Below are positions 15,894 to 25,041 of a stretch of DNA of 64,000 bases, one piece after another; positions within the stretch are counted from its first letter, which is position 1; every line of letters begins with the position of its first letter. The translations under genes and the position numbers were made by a program. The notes beneath the pieces were generated by a model. The model had not been told where the DNA came from. It did not search any database and saw only the letters and a list, made by a program, of their open reading frames with translations. The stretch is from Streptomyces brevispora (GTDB lineage: Bacteria; Actinomycetota; Actinomycetes; Streptomycetales; Streptomycetaceae): positions 5,394,001-5,458,000 of the forward strand of contig NZ_VIWW01000001.1 in the NCBI RefSeq assembly GCF_007829885.1, in the 5' to 3' direction.

Positions 15894-16616
15894 ATGCCGA
15901 TAGACCCTTTGCTACTCAGAGCTCGTGCTCTGTGGGAAGACCTTGCCCGAGTACCGGTGTCGTTCCCGCCGCCGGGTGGTGTGCACGTGGTGGTCTCCCA
16001 GGAGTCAGGGCTGTGCCCGGCCGGCTGGCTGGGGGTGGTGGCTCTCGGTGAGTCGGCGATCGTGACCGTGCCGACTGAGAGCGCCGCAGTGATCGTGCGC
16101 GGCGCACTGGCGGGACTGTCGGTGGAAGGTGTCGTGGACGGCACTTCAATCCGGACTGTCCTGCCTGTTGCGAGGGCGTTGGGACCGGCGGTGTTGTCGT
16201 ATGTGTCTCCGGAGGGTTTCCGCCCGGTCGCATCTGGTGCACTGTCGGCGGAGCAACTGCCGACCGGCCACCCGGATCTGCGGCGCCTGGAGAGAGCAGT
16301 CGGCGAGGGAGACGCTGGGGAGGCCGCGCTGAACGAGATCACGTCTCCCGCGTTCGTGGTCCGCGAACATGGTCAGGTAGTTGCTGCTGCCGGATATCGG
16401 GCCTGGCCGAGTCGCACCGCGCACATCGGCGTGCTGACCGCGCCGGCAGCGCGGGGGCGGGGGCTGGCACGGGTGACGGGTTCAGCGACGGTCGCACATG
16501 CCCTCGCTGCCGGGCTGCTACCGCAATGGCGTGCACGGCCTCCCGCCTCCCGGCGCGTTGCAGCCGCGTTGGGCTTCGAAGAACTGGGCTTCCAGCTGAG
16601 CGTCGAGATCGTCTGA
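15894..16616 (+). CDS. GNAT-family N-acetyltransferase
   Basis: A 240-residue protein whose last 100 residues hold the acetyl-CoA fold: FVVREHGQVVAAAGYRAW, then HIGVLTAPAARGRGLARVTGSATVAHAL with the RGRGLA pyrophosphate loop, and RVAAALGFEELGFQLSV at the end. The N-terminal half resembles the second, degenerate GNAT lobe seen in many Streptomyces members. The substrate is unknown. CAGGAT (15882-15887) lies six bases before the ATG, a leaderless-type arrangement. Confidence 0.82.
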   Translation: MPIDPLLLRARALWEDLARVPVSFPPPGGVHVVVSQESGLCPAGWLGVVALGESAIVTVPTESAAVIVRGALAGLSVEGVVDGTSIRTVLPVARALGPAVLSYVSPEGFRPVASGALSAEQLPTGHPDLRRLERAVGEGDAGEAALNEITSPAFVVREHGQVVAAAGYRAWPSRTAHIGVLTAPAARGRGLARVTGSATVAHALAAGLLPQWRARPPASRRVAAALGFEELGFQLSVEIV

Positions 16617-16710
16617 TCGGTGAAGTGCGGCATGCGGAGGTCGACCAGTTGGGGCCGACCGTCAGCCGGGGCCCGACTGAGCCCTGAACCGCGGCGACCC
16701 GCATCGCCGA

Positions 16711-17232
16711 TCATCCGGCCGCCGGCTCGCCCGCACCGCTGCCGAACCCGGACTCCAGATATCGGCGCAGAGCCTCCCGCCCTCCCGGAACGAAGAGCCA
16801 CTCATCAGCGACTTCACGCAGTTCGTCCACTGTCATCCAGTCCTGCCAGTCGATCTCAACCGGGTCCGGCACCAGAGCCTCCGACACGACGGCCTCATGC
16901 ACCCCGAACCAGATGGGACTAATCCCTGCCCTGCAAAGGAACTTGAACAGGAACCGCACCGGCACACGAACGCCCAGCTCTTCAGTCAGCTCGCGGACTG
17001 CCGCCTGCTCATACGACTCGCCCACGTCCACGGCGCCGCCGACCATCACGTCGTAGTAGCCCGGGAACCGGGACAACGTCTCGGCCCGCCGCAGCACCAA
17101 GATCCGCCCCTCGCGATCACGACAGATCGTCGTTGCAATGCGATGCGGCCAGTTCTCACGCACCGCCTCATCTCGGTCGACGACTCCCAGCACGCGGTCA
17201 TGCTCATCGACGTGCTCAACCAGTTCACTCAT
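16711..17232 (-). CDS. NUDIX hydrolase (YfcD/IPP-isomerase-like)
   Basis: A 173-residue protein with an intact NUDIX box, GGAVDVGESYEQAAVRELTEELGV. The opening ELVEHVDEHDRVLGVVDRDEAVREN and the WPHRIATTICRD segment match the YfcD-like branch related to isopentenyl-diphosphate isomerase, although many members act on nucleotides. The C-terminus is rich in glycine and alanine and probably disordered. It is convergent with the GNAT gene. Confidence 0.83.
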   Translation of the reverse strand: MSELVEHVDEHDRVLGVVDRDEAVRENWPHRIATTICRDREGRILVLRRAETLSRFPGYYDVMVGGAVDVGESYEQAAVRELTEELGVRVPVRFLFKFLCRAGISPIWFGVHEAVVSEALVPDPVEIDWQDWMTVDELREVADEWLFVPGGREALRRYLESGFGSGAGEPAAG

Positions 17233-17312
17233 GGAGGCACGATCTCAGCCCCCAATGACAACGCTGCCCGACGAGCACCACGGGTAAGTGATCCGCACCA
17301 CAGGAGATCTGA

Positions 17313-17629
17313 CGGAATGCAACGCGTCACGAGGCTGTCTACCCGGCCGAGACGATCGAGGCGCACAGGGCGTTCATCGTCCGCCGCCGGGCCACCCGGC
17401 CCAACGCGCCCGCCTCGAGGAGATCCACGACAACCTCAACGCCCGAATCGCCGAAGCCGAACACGAAGGCCGGCTCGGCGAGATCGAAGGTGTGCGAACC
17501 AGCCCCGCCGGAGCGGAGGACAAGCTTGCGCGGATCGACCAGCGGAGCTCGCGGGCGATCGACCTGGGCATGCCGGGTCGGGCCGCCGGTCCTGTCCGCA
17601 GCGCCACGCCCGCTGAGCGCCGCACATGA
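17313..17629 (+). pseudogene. Tyrosine integrase C-terminal remnant
   Basis: One frame reads NATRHEAVYPAETIEAHRAF and IVRRRATRP, which I recognise as the region after the catalytic domain of Streptomyces tyrosine integrases. The next frame continues PAQRARLEEIHDNLNARIAE, LGEIEGVRTSPAGAEDKLAR, AIDLGMP, which is the usual tail of the same proteins. The two parts overlap at CCGGCCCAA near 17398, so about 50 residues between them are deleted with a frame change. The catalytic domain is absent. It is a vestige of an integrated element. Confidence 0.7.
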
Positions 17630-17681
17630 CCGGTGGGCCACCCAGGAGCCGCCACGACGCTGACGCTGCGACGCGGTTGGT

Positions 17682-18797
17682 TCAAGCCATGAGCAGGCGG
17701 AGGCCGAGATCTGCCGTGTCGAGGTCGGCGAGGTCGCTGTTGCGCTCGGCCCACCGGCCGGAGTCGAGGTCGTCGCCGAGGCTTCGTACCGCCCGCTGCT
17801 CGGCCTCCGGCCCGACCCTCGTCCACACCGACATCGCACGGCGCACATGATCCTCCAGATACGCCCCCGGTCGGCGCCAGTACGCCTCGAACAGGCCGTC
17901 AGCGCAATCCCACGGAATTGGGACCGGCTCAGCGCGTGCGCCGATCGCGTCGGCCATCCCGGCGAGCGAGGGAAACTCTGCGAGGACGTCGGCGAACTCG
18001 GGCAGGTAGTCGCGGGTTAGCCAGAACCGGTCCTGCCATCCGGGCTCGTCGGTGTCGAACGTGAGCACCACCACGCGGCGGGCCACGCGCCGCATCTCGC
18101 GCAGCCCCGCTATGGGGTTCCCCCAGTGGTGAACGGTGGAGACGGCCATCGCGACGTCGAAGGAGTGGTCCTCGAACGGCAGGTTCTCCGCGGCGGCGGC
18201 CACACACGGCGCCGCGCCGGCAGGCCGCTGCCCCCGCATGACCGCCGATGGCTCCACCGCGGTCACGTCGCGATCAGCCGGCTCGTAGGAGCCGGTGCCG
18301 GCCCCGACGTTCAGCACCGTCCGCGCGTCCCCGAGCGCGCCCCAGATCTGCGCGGCGATCCGCGGCTCGGTATGCCGTGTCGCGGTGTAAGCGCCGCCGA
18401 TCGCGTCGTACAGTCGCGCACCGAGCATCTCCAGTTGCTCCTCCGGTGTCACCTTCAGTCCCTTCGCCCGTGCCGTGAGTTCCCTGTCGATGGCCGCCAC
18501 CATGGCGTCAGCGCGATCACGCCGCTCCAGCAGCAGGCCGCGCAGTCGGCGCAGGTGTGCGACCGCGTCGGTGGACGGGTCACCGACCAGTTCCGCAACC
18601 TCCCGCAGCCCGAAGCCCAACCGCCGATAGGCCAGCACCTCACGCAGCCGCTCCACGTCGCCCGCCGAATAGGCCCGGTACCCGGCCGCGGTTCGCGCCG
18701 AAGGCCGAACGAGCCCAATCTCGTCATAGTGATGCAGCGTGCGGACGCTCACGCCGGCCAGCTCGGCCACATGTCCCACGGTCCAGTGATCCTCCAC
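17682..18797 (-). CDS. MerR regulator fused to an SAM-dependent methyltransferase
   Basis: A 371-residue two-domain protein. Residues 1-115 are a MerR-type DNA-binding domain with coiled-coil (WTVGHVAELAGVSVRTLHHY, GYRAYSAGDVERLREVLAYR). From about 125, LYDAIGGAYTATRHTEPRI and VLNVGAGTGSYEP (161-173, motif I), then AAAENLPFEDHSFDVAMAV form a class I methyltransferase. The methyltransferase could be an effector-sensing module or an enzyme. The GTG at 18797 lies eight bases from a -10 candidate in a MerR-type dyad promoter. Integrase-tail remnants lie on both sides, suggesting horizontal arrival. Confidence 0.82.
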   Translation of the reverse strand: MEDHWTVGHVAELAGVSVRTLHHYDEIGLVRPSARTAAGYRAYSAGDVERLREVLAYRRLGFGLREVAELVGDPSTDAVAHLRRLRGLLLERRDRADAMVAAIDRELTARAKGLKVTPEEQLEMLGARLYDAIGGAYTATRHTEPRIAAQIWGALGDARTVLNVGAGTGSYEPADRDVTAVEPSAVMRGQRPAGAAPCVAAAAENLPFEDHSFDVAMAVSTVHHWGNPIAGLREMRRVARRVVVLTFDTDEPGWQDRFWLTRDYLPEFADVLAEFPSLAGMADAIGARAEPVPIPWDCADGLFEAYWRRPGAYLEDHVRRAMSVWTRVGPEAEQRAVRSLGDDLDSGRWAERNSDLADLDTADLGLRLLMA

Positions 18798-18804
18798 GGC
18801 ACCG

Positions 18805-18835
18805 ACTGTGCAGCCTGACGCCACGTGAGGGTCAA
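18805..18835 (-). promoter_or_regulatory. MerR-type promoter with dyad in a 19-bp spacer
   Basis: On the minus strand TTGACC (18835-18830) is a -35 box and CACAGT (18810-18805) a -10 candidate, 19 bp apart. The spacer and -35 edge contain CCTCACG-TGG-CGTCAGG (plus-strand 18814-18830), a dyad with one mismatch. Over-long spacers holding the operator are the hallmark of MerR-activated promoters. The GTG start at 18797 would be at or next to the transcription start, giving a leaderless mRNA. Confidence 0.65.
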
Positions 18836-18941
18836 GAGCCTCACTCACGGCAGCAAGAGCCGAACGCGAAGGGGCGGTCCGAGGCGACTCCTGCGAGCCA
18901 GAGCGATGGTCCGGTTCGGAGAAGACTGAATCCGATGCCCG

Positions 18942-19172
18942 ATGCGGCAGATCAACCCCAAGATGCCGCTGTGGCCGGTCGAGATCGAGAGGGACCTGGT
19001 TCTCCGTCGCAAGCGAGCCGAGGAGGAGCAGTGGCGGGGCGAGATTGAGGACATCGACATGACGTTGATCTTCGTCCGCACCAAACAAGCCGAACAAGCC
19101 GACGCGGCCCGGACCGCCGTCAGAACCACAGTCCTGTTTGGCCTGCCCGGTACTCGTCACGTGAGCGGGTGA
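18942..19172 (+). pseudogene. Possible integrase-tail remnant or small charged ORF
   Basis: A 76-codon frame whose core, WPVEIERDLVLRRKRAEEEQ and WRGEIEDIDMTLIFVRTKQA, has the charged coiled-coil style of the last 40 residues of Streptomyces tyrosine integrases. Its E-W-GEIE-I-T-L spacing aligns with the remnant at 17313-17629. There is no ribosome site before the first ATG, and no catalytic domain upstream. It may instead be an uncharacterised small protein. The call rests on motif resemblance only. Confidence 0.4.
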
Positions 19173-19290
19173 ACGTCGCCGGATCCCAGGCATGGCGACC
19201 GGCGAGGCCGGAGGGATGTCCGAGTGTCGTGCTCTACTGGTTGGGGTGCGGTCATTTCTGCATCAATACGCATACAACGGAGGTGAGTTC

Positions 19291-19497
19291 GTGTCGTCCG
19301 TGCTGGAGGCCCTGTCTATTGTTTCCACGACGGGCAGCGTTGCCGCCGCAGTCGCATCCAGGTATGTCGCGCACCGAATCGGGCGCCGAGAGACTGCCCG
19401 GAGCCGGCAGCGAGGGATCGTCGCCGAGCTGGCACGCAGTCTGCGAGCTGGGGAGGTCCCACGAGACCTGGGCCGACTCGGGGGGTCGGGCCGATGA
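19291..19497 (+). CDS. Small predicted membrane protein
   Basis: A 68-residue protein starting MSSVLEALSIVSTTGSVAAA. A strong GGAGGT lies six bases before the GTG, which decides the start over an upstream in-frame ATG at 19192. Residues 5-30 are moderately hydrophobic and could span or lie on the membrane; the rest is basic (HRIGRRETARSRQRG). The stop overlaps the start of the next gene (ATGA). I do not recognise the family. Confidence 0.6.
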   Translation: MSSVLEALSIVSTTGSVAAAVASRYVAHRIGRRETARSRQRGIVAELARSLRAGEVPRDLGRLGGSGR

Positions 19498-19952
19498 ACC
19501 GAGGCCAGAGGGATCAAGATCTTCGGGACGTCTATCAGCTCGTTCTGCAGCGGACGGACTTGGACGGACCGGGCAAGGCCGCGTTGCTCGAGGCATGGAA
19601 CGCTCGCGAGCAGCGCGAGCACGAACGGGCGCAGCGGGCAGATGAGCGGAAGCAACAGCGCTTCGAAACGGTGATGGGCTTCCTCGCGCTGATCGCGTTG
19701 CTCCTGGCCACCGTTTGGCTGGCCCGGAGCGGGCACGCCTGGGTCGCAGTCGCACTCATCCCACCGATGGTGGTGGTGGTTGCCAAGTTTCTCGGTCGGC
19801 CTGTCACCGCTTCGGAGGCAAGCCTGATCGGCTCGGGGGTCAGCGGCGCCTTCCGTGGCCTTCGGGAGGCCATGAATGGTGCGGCATCCCAGCCTGCGCC
19901 TGCCGCCGGCCCAGTGCCGACCAACGGTCCGGCCGGTCCGCCAGTTCCATAA
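19494..19952 (+). CDS. Small membrane protein with N-terminal coiled coil
   Basis: A 152-residue protein. Residues 1-55 are charged and helical (EAWNAREQREHERAQRADER). Two membrane helices follow: VMGFLALIALLLATVWLA, and VAVALIPPMVVVVAKFLG separated by a short loop. The C-terminus is proline/alanine-rich. This topology resembles small holin-like or mobile-element membrane proteins, but no family is recognised. It is translationally coupled to the preceding small gene, and a strong terminator follows at once. The pair sits next to integrase relics. Confidence 0.65.
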   Translation: MNRGQRDQDLRDVYQLVLQRTDLDGPGKAALLEAWNAREQREHERAQRADERKQQRFETVMGFLALIALLLATVWLARSGHAWVAVALIPPMVVVVAKFLGRPVTASEASLIGSGVSGAFRGLREAMNGAASQPAPAAGPVPTNGPAGPPVP

Positions 19953-20451
19953 GGGCAGCGCGACGGCCGGGACGGAGCCTCCGTCCCGGCCGTCGCCGCG
20001 TCATCGGCGTTCTCCGCTGCTTCCGGCGCACCAAGACCTCGAAGGTTCTCCTTGACCTGGCGCAGAGAACGGCGTTCCTGCTGGAGGCGCGAACCGCTGA
20101 AGGAGTGAAGGGGCGACGGGGTTCAGGGCCGTGCGTGCGCCGAATGGAGCAAGCCGTCCCCTGGGGAGGAAGCCGGGAAAGAAGCCGGACTCCGGCAGCC
20201 CGGCGAGCGGCCGGGCCCCCGCCCGCGCGGCGGGGCGTGAAGCGGAGCTGCGGCCGCGCTTAAGAAAACCTCGATGGACCTGGGGCGCGCGGTACGGCAG
20301 ATTTCTCCGTGACGGCGGAGGATGGTGCGCGGCAGCCGGTCGAAGCGCGCTGCCACGCCGTCCCCTCATTCTTCCCCGGGCCGCAGGCTTCCTCAGGCAT
20401 GCCCCCGGCCCGGGGAGATCAACGCCGTACCAGGTACAGGGAGCCGCAGCC
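19953..20451. other. 499-bp gap before tdh
   Basis: Apart from the terminator at 19960-19996, I see no convincing gene. Open frames exist in both directions (for example 20131 onward on the plus strand), but their composition is arginine/proline-rich shadow sequence with no ribosome site. The promoter of tdh is presumably in the final 150 bases; no clear box was identified. Confidence 0.5.
19960..19996. terminator. Very strong hairpin terminator
   Basis: GCGACGGCCGGGACGG at 19960-19975 pairs perfectly with CCGTCCCGGCCGTCGC at 19981-19996, only eight bases after the small membrane-protein gene. Confidence 0.8.
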
Positions 20452-21480
20452 GTGAAGGCACTCGTGAAGCAGAAGGCCGAGCCGGGACTCTGGCTGATGG
20501 ACGTTCCCGAGCCGGAGACCGGTCCCTCGGACGTGCTCATCAAGGTGCTCCGTACCGGCATCTGCGGTACCGACCTGCACATCCGTAACTACGACGGCTG
20601 GGCGCAGCAGGCGGTCAGGACCCCGCTCGTCCTGGGCCACGAGTTCGTCGGCGAGGTCGCCGCGATCGGGTCCGATGTCGTGGACATCGCCGTCGGCGAC
20701 CTGGTCAGCGGCGAGGGCCACCTGGTGTGCGGCAAGTGCCGCAACTGTCTGGCCGGCCGCCGCCACCTCTGCCGCTCCACCGTGGGGCTCGGTGTCGGCC
20801 GCGACGGGGCGTTCGCCGAGTACGTCGCGCTGCCCGCGTCCAACGTGTGGGTGCACCGGGTCCCCGTCGACCTGGACGTCGCCGCGATCTTCGACCCGTT
20901 CGGCAACGCCGTGCACACCGCGCTGACGTTCCCGCTGGTCGGCGAGGACGTACTGATCACCGGCGCCGGCCCGATCGGCATCATGGCCGCGGCCGTCGCC
21001 AAGCACGCCGGGGCCCGTAACGTCATGATCACCGACGTCAGCGAGGCCCGGCTGGAGCTGGCCCGCAAGATCGGCGTCAGCCTCGCCCTCAACGTCGGCG
21101 AGCAGTCCATCGTCGACGGTCAGCGGGAGCTCGGACTGCGCGAGGGCTTCGACATCGGCCTGGAGATGTCCGGCCGCCCCGAAGCGATGCGCGACATGAT
21201 CGCGAACATGACGCACGGCGGCCGGATCGCGATGCTCGGACTGCCCTCCGAGGACTTCGCCGTCGACTGGTCCCGCATCGTCACCTCCATGATCACGGTC
21301 AAGGGCATCTACGGCCGCGAGATGTACGAGACCTGGTACGCCATGTCCGTCCTGCTGGAGGGCGGCCTCGACCTCGCCCCCGTGATCACCGGCCGCTACG
21401 GCCACCGCGACTTCGAGGCGGCCTTCGACGACGCGGCGAGCGGACTCGGCGGCAAGGTCATCCTCGACTGGACCGTCTGA
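20452..21480 (+). CDS. tdh: L-threonine 3-dehydrogenase
   Basis: A 342-residue zinc-dependent medium-chain dehydrogenase oxidising L-threonine to 2-amino-3-oxobutyrate with NAD+. Catalytic zinc ligands C38 (GICGTD), H63 and E64 (LGHEFVGEV) are present, as is the structural zinc set C93, C96, C99 and C107. The nucleotide-binding GAGPIGIM is at 171-178. kbl follows after 51 bases, the standard threonine-to-glycine operon. The GTG start gives MKALVKQKAEPGLWL, the normal N-terminus. Confidence 0.95.
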   Translation: MKALVKQKAEPGLWLMDVPEPETGPSDVLIKVLRTGICGTDLHIRNYDGWAQQAVRTPLVLGHEFVGEVAAIGSDVVDIAVGDLVSGEGHLVCGKCRNCLAGRRHLCRSTVGLGVGRDGAFAEYVALPASNVWVHRVPVDLDVAAIFDPFGNAVHTALTFPLVGEDVLITGAGPIGIMAAAVAKHAGARNVMITDVSEARLELARKIGVSLALNVGEQSIVDGQRELGLREGFDIGLEMSGRPEAMRDMIANMTHGGRIAMLGLPSEDFAVDWSRIVTSMITVKGIYGREMYETWYAMSVLLEGGLDLAPVITGRYGHRDFEAAFDDAASGLGGKVILDWTV

Positions 21481-21531
21481 CCTCCTACCGCCCCGTCCGG
21501 CCGCTTCCGTACCCAGCTGGGAGACCCCTTC

Positions 21532-22725
<1,194 letters not shown>

Positions 22726-22731
22726 CACCCC

Positions 22732-22764
22732 GTCGCGGAGGGCGTACCGGACGCTCTCCGCGAC
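22732..22764. terminator. Hairpin after kbl
   Basis: GTCGCGGAGGGCGT (22732-22745) pairs with ACGCTCTCCGCGAC (22751-22764) with one G-U pair and a five-base loop. It ends the tdh-kbl unit just before the LysR gene. Confidence 0.7.
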
Positions 22765-22780
22765 CTGGGACAATAGGCAC

Positions 22781-23707
22781 ATGATCGATGCACGGCGGCT
22801 GCGCATCCTGCGTGCGGTCGCGGACCACCGCACAGTGACCGCGGCGGCCGCCGCGCTGTATCTGACCCCCTCCGCCGTCTCCCAGCAGCTGGCCGCGCTG
22901 GAGCAGGAGACCGGGCACCGGCTGGTCGAGCGCAACGCGCGAGGAACCAGGCTCACGGTTGCCGGCGAGATCCTGCTGACCCACACCAACGTGGTGCTGG
23001 CCCAGCTGGAGCGGGCGGAGGCGGAGCTCGCCGCCTACGGCGCGGGTGACGCCGGGACGGTCACGGTCGCCGCGTTCGCCACCGGCATCGGCCTGGTCCT
23101 CGCCCCCGCGATCGCCGCCCTCGGCAGGTCCGCCCCCGGCATCCGGGTCCGGGTCCAGGACGCGGAGGGCGACGCGAGCGTCCCGATGGTGCTGGACCGC
23201 CAGGTCGATGTGGCGGTGGCCGTCGAGTACCGGGGCGCACCGGGGGAGGACGACCGCCGGCTGACCCGGGTGCCGCTGTACTCGGAGCCGTTCGACGCGG
23301 TGCTCCCGGTGCGGCACCGGCTGGCGGACCAGGAGCAGGTGGCGATCGCCGATCTGGCGAAGGACACCTGGATCGGCCCCTACCCGGGCAACCCGTGCCA
23401 TGACGTGGTGGTCCTGGCCTGCGAGTACGCGGGCTTCGCGCCCAGCCTCGAACACTCCTCGGACGACTTCCACGCGGTCGTCGCACTGGCCGGCGCGGAT
23501 GCCGGAGTGGCCCTGGTCCCGAGATCCGCGCTGCGCGGGATGGACCTGACGGACGTGGTGGTCCGCCCGGTGCAGGGCGCCGCCCCGACGCGCCGGGTGT
23601 TCGCGGCGGTACGCCGTGGAGCGGAGGCGCATCCGCTGATCGCACCGGTGCTGGACGCGCTGGCGGGGGCGGCGGGAGGCGTGGGGCTCGGCCGCGGGAC
23701 GGGCTGA
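22781..23707 (+). CDS. LysR-family transcriptional regulator
   Basis: A 308-residue regulator. The winged-helix domain is at residues 1-60: RRLRILRAVADHRTVTAAAA, LYLTPSAVSQQLAALEQETG, HRLVERNARGTRLTVAGEIL. A periplasmic-binding-fold effector domain runs to the end. It lies downstream of tdh-kbl on the same strand but is separated by a terminator, so control of threonine catabolism is only a possibility. GACAAT (22769-22774) lies six bases before the ATG and no Shine-Dalgarno is present, suggesting a leaderless message. Confidence 0.88.
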   Translation: MIDARRLRILRAVADHRTVTAAAAALYLTPSAVSQQLAALEQETGHRLVERNARGTRLTVAGEILLTHTNVVLAQLERAEAELAAYGAGDAGTVTVAAFATGIGLVLAPAIAALGRSAPGIRVRVQDAEGDASVPMVLDRQVDVAVAVEYRGAPGEDDRRLTRVPLYSEPFDAVLPVRHRLADQEQVAIADLAKDTWIGPYPGNPCHDVVVLACEYAGFAPSLEHSSDDFHAVVALAGADAGVALVPRSALRGMDLTDVVVRPVQGAAPTRRVFAAVRRGAEAHPLIAPVLDALAGAAGGVGLGRGTG

Positions 23708-23832
23708 GGCACCGGGCGCGGGCTTCCGGTGGCGGGTTTCGGGCCTCGAAGCGGATCTCCGGAATCGCCCGCCGCGGCCCGGCCGATCGGCCAGACTTGC
23801 TGCTCCTTCCCGGTGACGAAAGGGCAGTCGAC

Positions 23833-24396
23833 ATGGCGAACAGCGCGCTCCTCGTGATGGACGTCCAGCAGGACATCGTGGACATCGTCGACGACGGCTC
23901 CGGATATCTGCCGCGCCTGAGCAAAGCGATCGACGGTGCCCGCGCGGCCGGCATCCCCGTGATCTACGTGACGATCGGGTTACCGCCGGGCGATCCGGAA
24001 GTCAGCCCTCGCAACAGGGTGATCACGAACGCGGTGCGGGACGGCCTGTTCGCCGAGGGCGACGCCGGTACCGAGATCCATCCCGATGTCGCTCCCCGGC
24101 AGGGCGACGGCGTGGTCACCAAGAGGCGGGGGAGCGCATTCTCGGGCAGCGACTTCGACCTGGTGCTCAGGCGGCGCGGCATCGACAGCCTCGTCGTCAC
24201 CGGCCTCGCCACCAGCGGTGTGGTGCTGTCCACCCTGTGCCAAGCCGTCGACCTGGACTTCGGCATCACCGTCCTGGTGGATGCCTGCCTCGACACCGAC
24301 CCCGAACTGCACCGGGTCCTCACCGAGAGGCTGTTCCCGCGTTGGGGGGACGTCGTCACCGTCGAGGACTGGCTCCAAGTCATCGCACCGCGGTAG
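23833..24396 (+). CDS. Isochorismatase-family hydrolase lacking the catalytic cysteine
   Basis: A 187-residue isochorismatase-fold protein. D10 (LVMDVQQD) and K97 (VVTKRRGSAF) of the Asp-Lys-Cys triad are present. The position normally holding the nucleophilic cysteine (TGxxTxxC) reads TGLATSGVVLST, with V130. Members without the cysteine cannot act as amidases by the covalent mechanism; true isochorismatases use the Asp. Cysteine hydrolase, the usual label, is therefore doubtful. It is convergent with a VOC protein gene. The start follows AAAGGGCAG. Confidence 0.8.
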   Translation: MANSALLVMDVQQDIVDIVDDGSGYLPRLSKAIDGARAAGIPVIYVTIGLPPGDPEVSPRNRVITNAVRDGLFAEGDAGTEIHPDVAPRQGDGVVTKRRGSAFSGSDFDLVLRRRGIDSLVVTGLATSGVVLSTLCQAVDLDFGITVLVDACLDTDPELHRVLTERLFPRWGDVVTVEDWLQVIAPR

Positions 24397-24476
24397 CGGG
24401 CGCAGAGCCGGCGCATCGGCGCGGTCCTCACCGGGCCCGGCCTCGGACCGGTTGGCGGCACGAGCCACCGCCGGGA

Positions 24477-24504
24477 TCCTCCGGGTGCCGGGGTGTCCGG
24501 AGGA
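24477..24504. terminator. Hairpin between convergent genes
   Basis: TCCTCCGG (24477-24484) pairs with CCGGAGGA (24497-24504) around a 12-base loop. It lies between the isochorismatase-like gene (ends 24396) and the leftward VOC gene (ends 24536). Confidence 0.5.
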
Positions 24505-24535
24505 CAACGGGATCCGCTGAGCGTCCCCGGCCGGG

Positions 24536-24922
24536 TCACGCGGGCTGGAGCAGGTCCCAGCGGTTGCCGTACAGGTCCTCGAAGACCGCGACCGAACCGT
24601 AGACCTCGTGCCGGGGCTCCTCCAGGAACCGCACCCCCGCCGCCAGCATCCGCGCGTGGTCCGCCGCGAAGTCCTCCGTGTGCAGGAAGAAGCCGACCCG
24701 GCCCCCGGTCTGCGCCCCGACGCTCGCCCCCTGCTCCTCGTCCTTGGCCCGGGCCAGCAGCAGACCCGAACCACGCGTCCCACGCGGCCGGACCACCACC
24801 CAGCGGGAGCCGTCGCCCCGGTCGGTGTCCTCGACCAGTTCGAAGCCGAGGGCGTCGGTGTAGAAGGCAAGTGCCTCGTCGTAGTCGCGGACGACCAGGG
24901 TGACCAGAGCGATGTGCGGCAT
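24536..24922 (-). CDS. VOC-family (glyoxalase-like) protein
   Basis: A 128-residue single VOC domain with the usual two beta-alpha-beta-beta-beta repeats: ALVTLVVRDYDEALAFYTDA, LGFELVEDT, then GRVGFFLHTEDFAADHARML, VAVFEDLYGNRWDLLQP. Such proteins include glyoxalases, dioxygenases and antibiotic-binding proteins; the substrate cannot be told. The start is the ATG at 24922 (MPHIALV) next to GAGGACC; 37 upstream in-frame codons are proline-rich shadow. It is divergent from the kinase gene. Confidence 0.83.
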   Translation of the reverse strand: MPHIALVTLVVRDYDEALAFYTDALGFELVEDTDRGDGSRWVVVRPRGTRGSGLLLARAKDEEQGASVGAQTGGRVGFFLHTEDFAADHARMLAAGVRFLEEPRHEVYGSVAVFEDLYGNRWDLLQPA

Positions 24923-25041
24923 GGGGGGTCCTCGTTGATCAGGGCGGGCAGGGGGAGTGCGCGGCGCAGGGCCCGTCGGCCGGATCGGGCCGGGCTCGCG
25001 GGGCCTGGGGGCGCCGGGCCCGCAGCGGGACAATATCGGGC

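Noticed and set aside
20000..20450. A possible degraded gene upstream of tdh, in either direction
   Set aside because: Some stretches look helical on the minus strand, but no family could be recognised and no start is supported.
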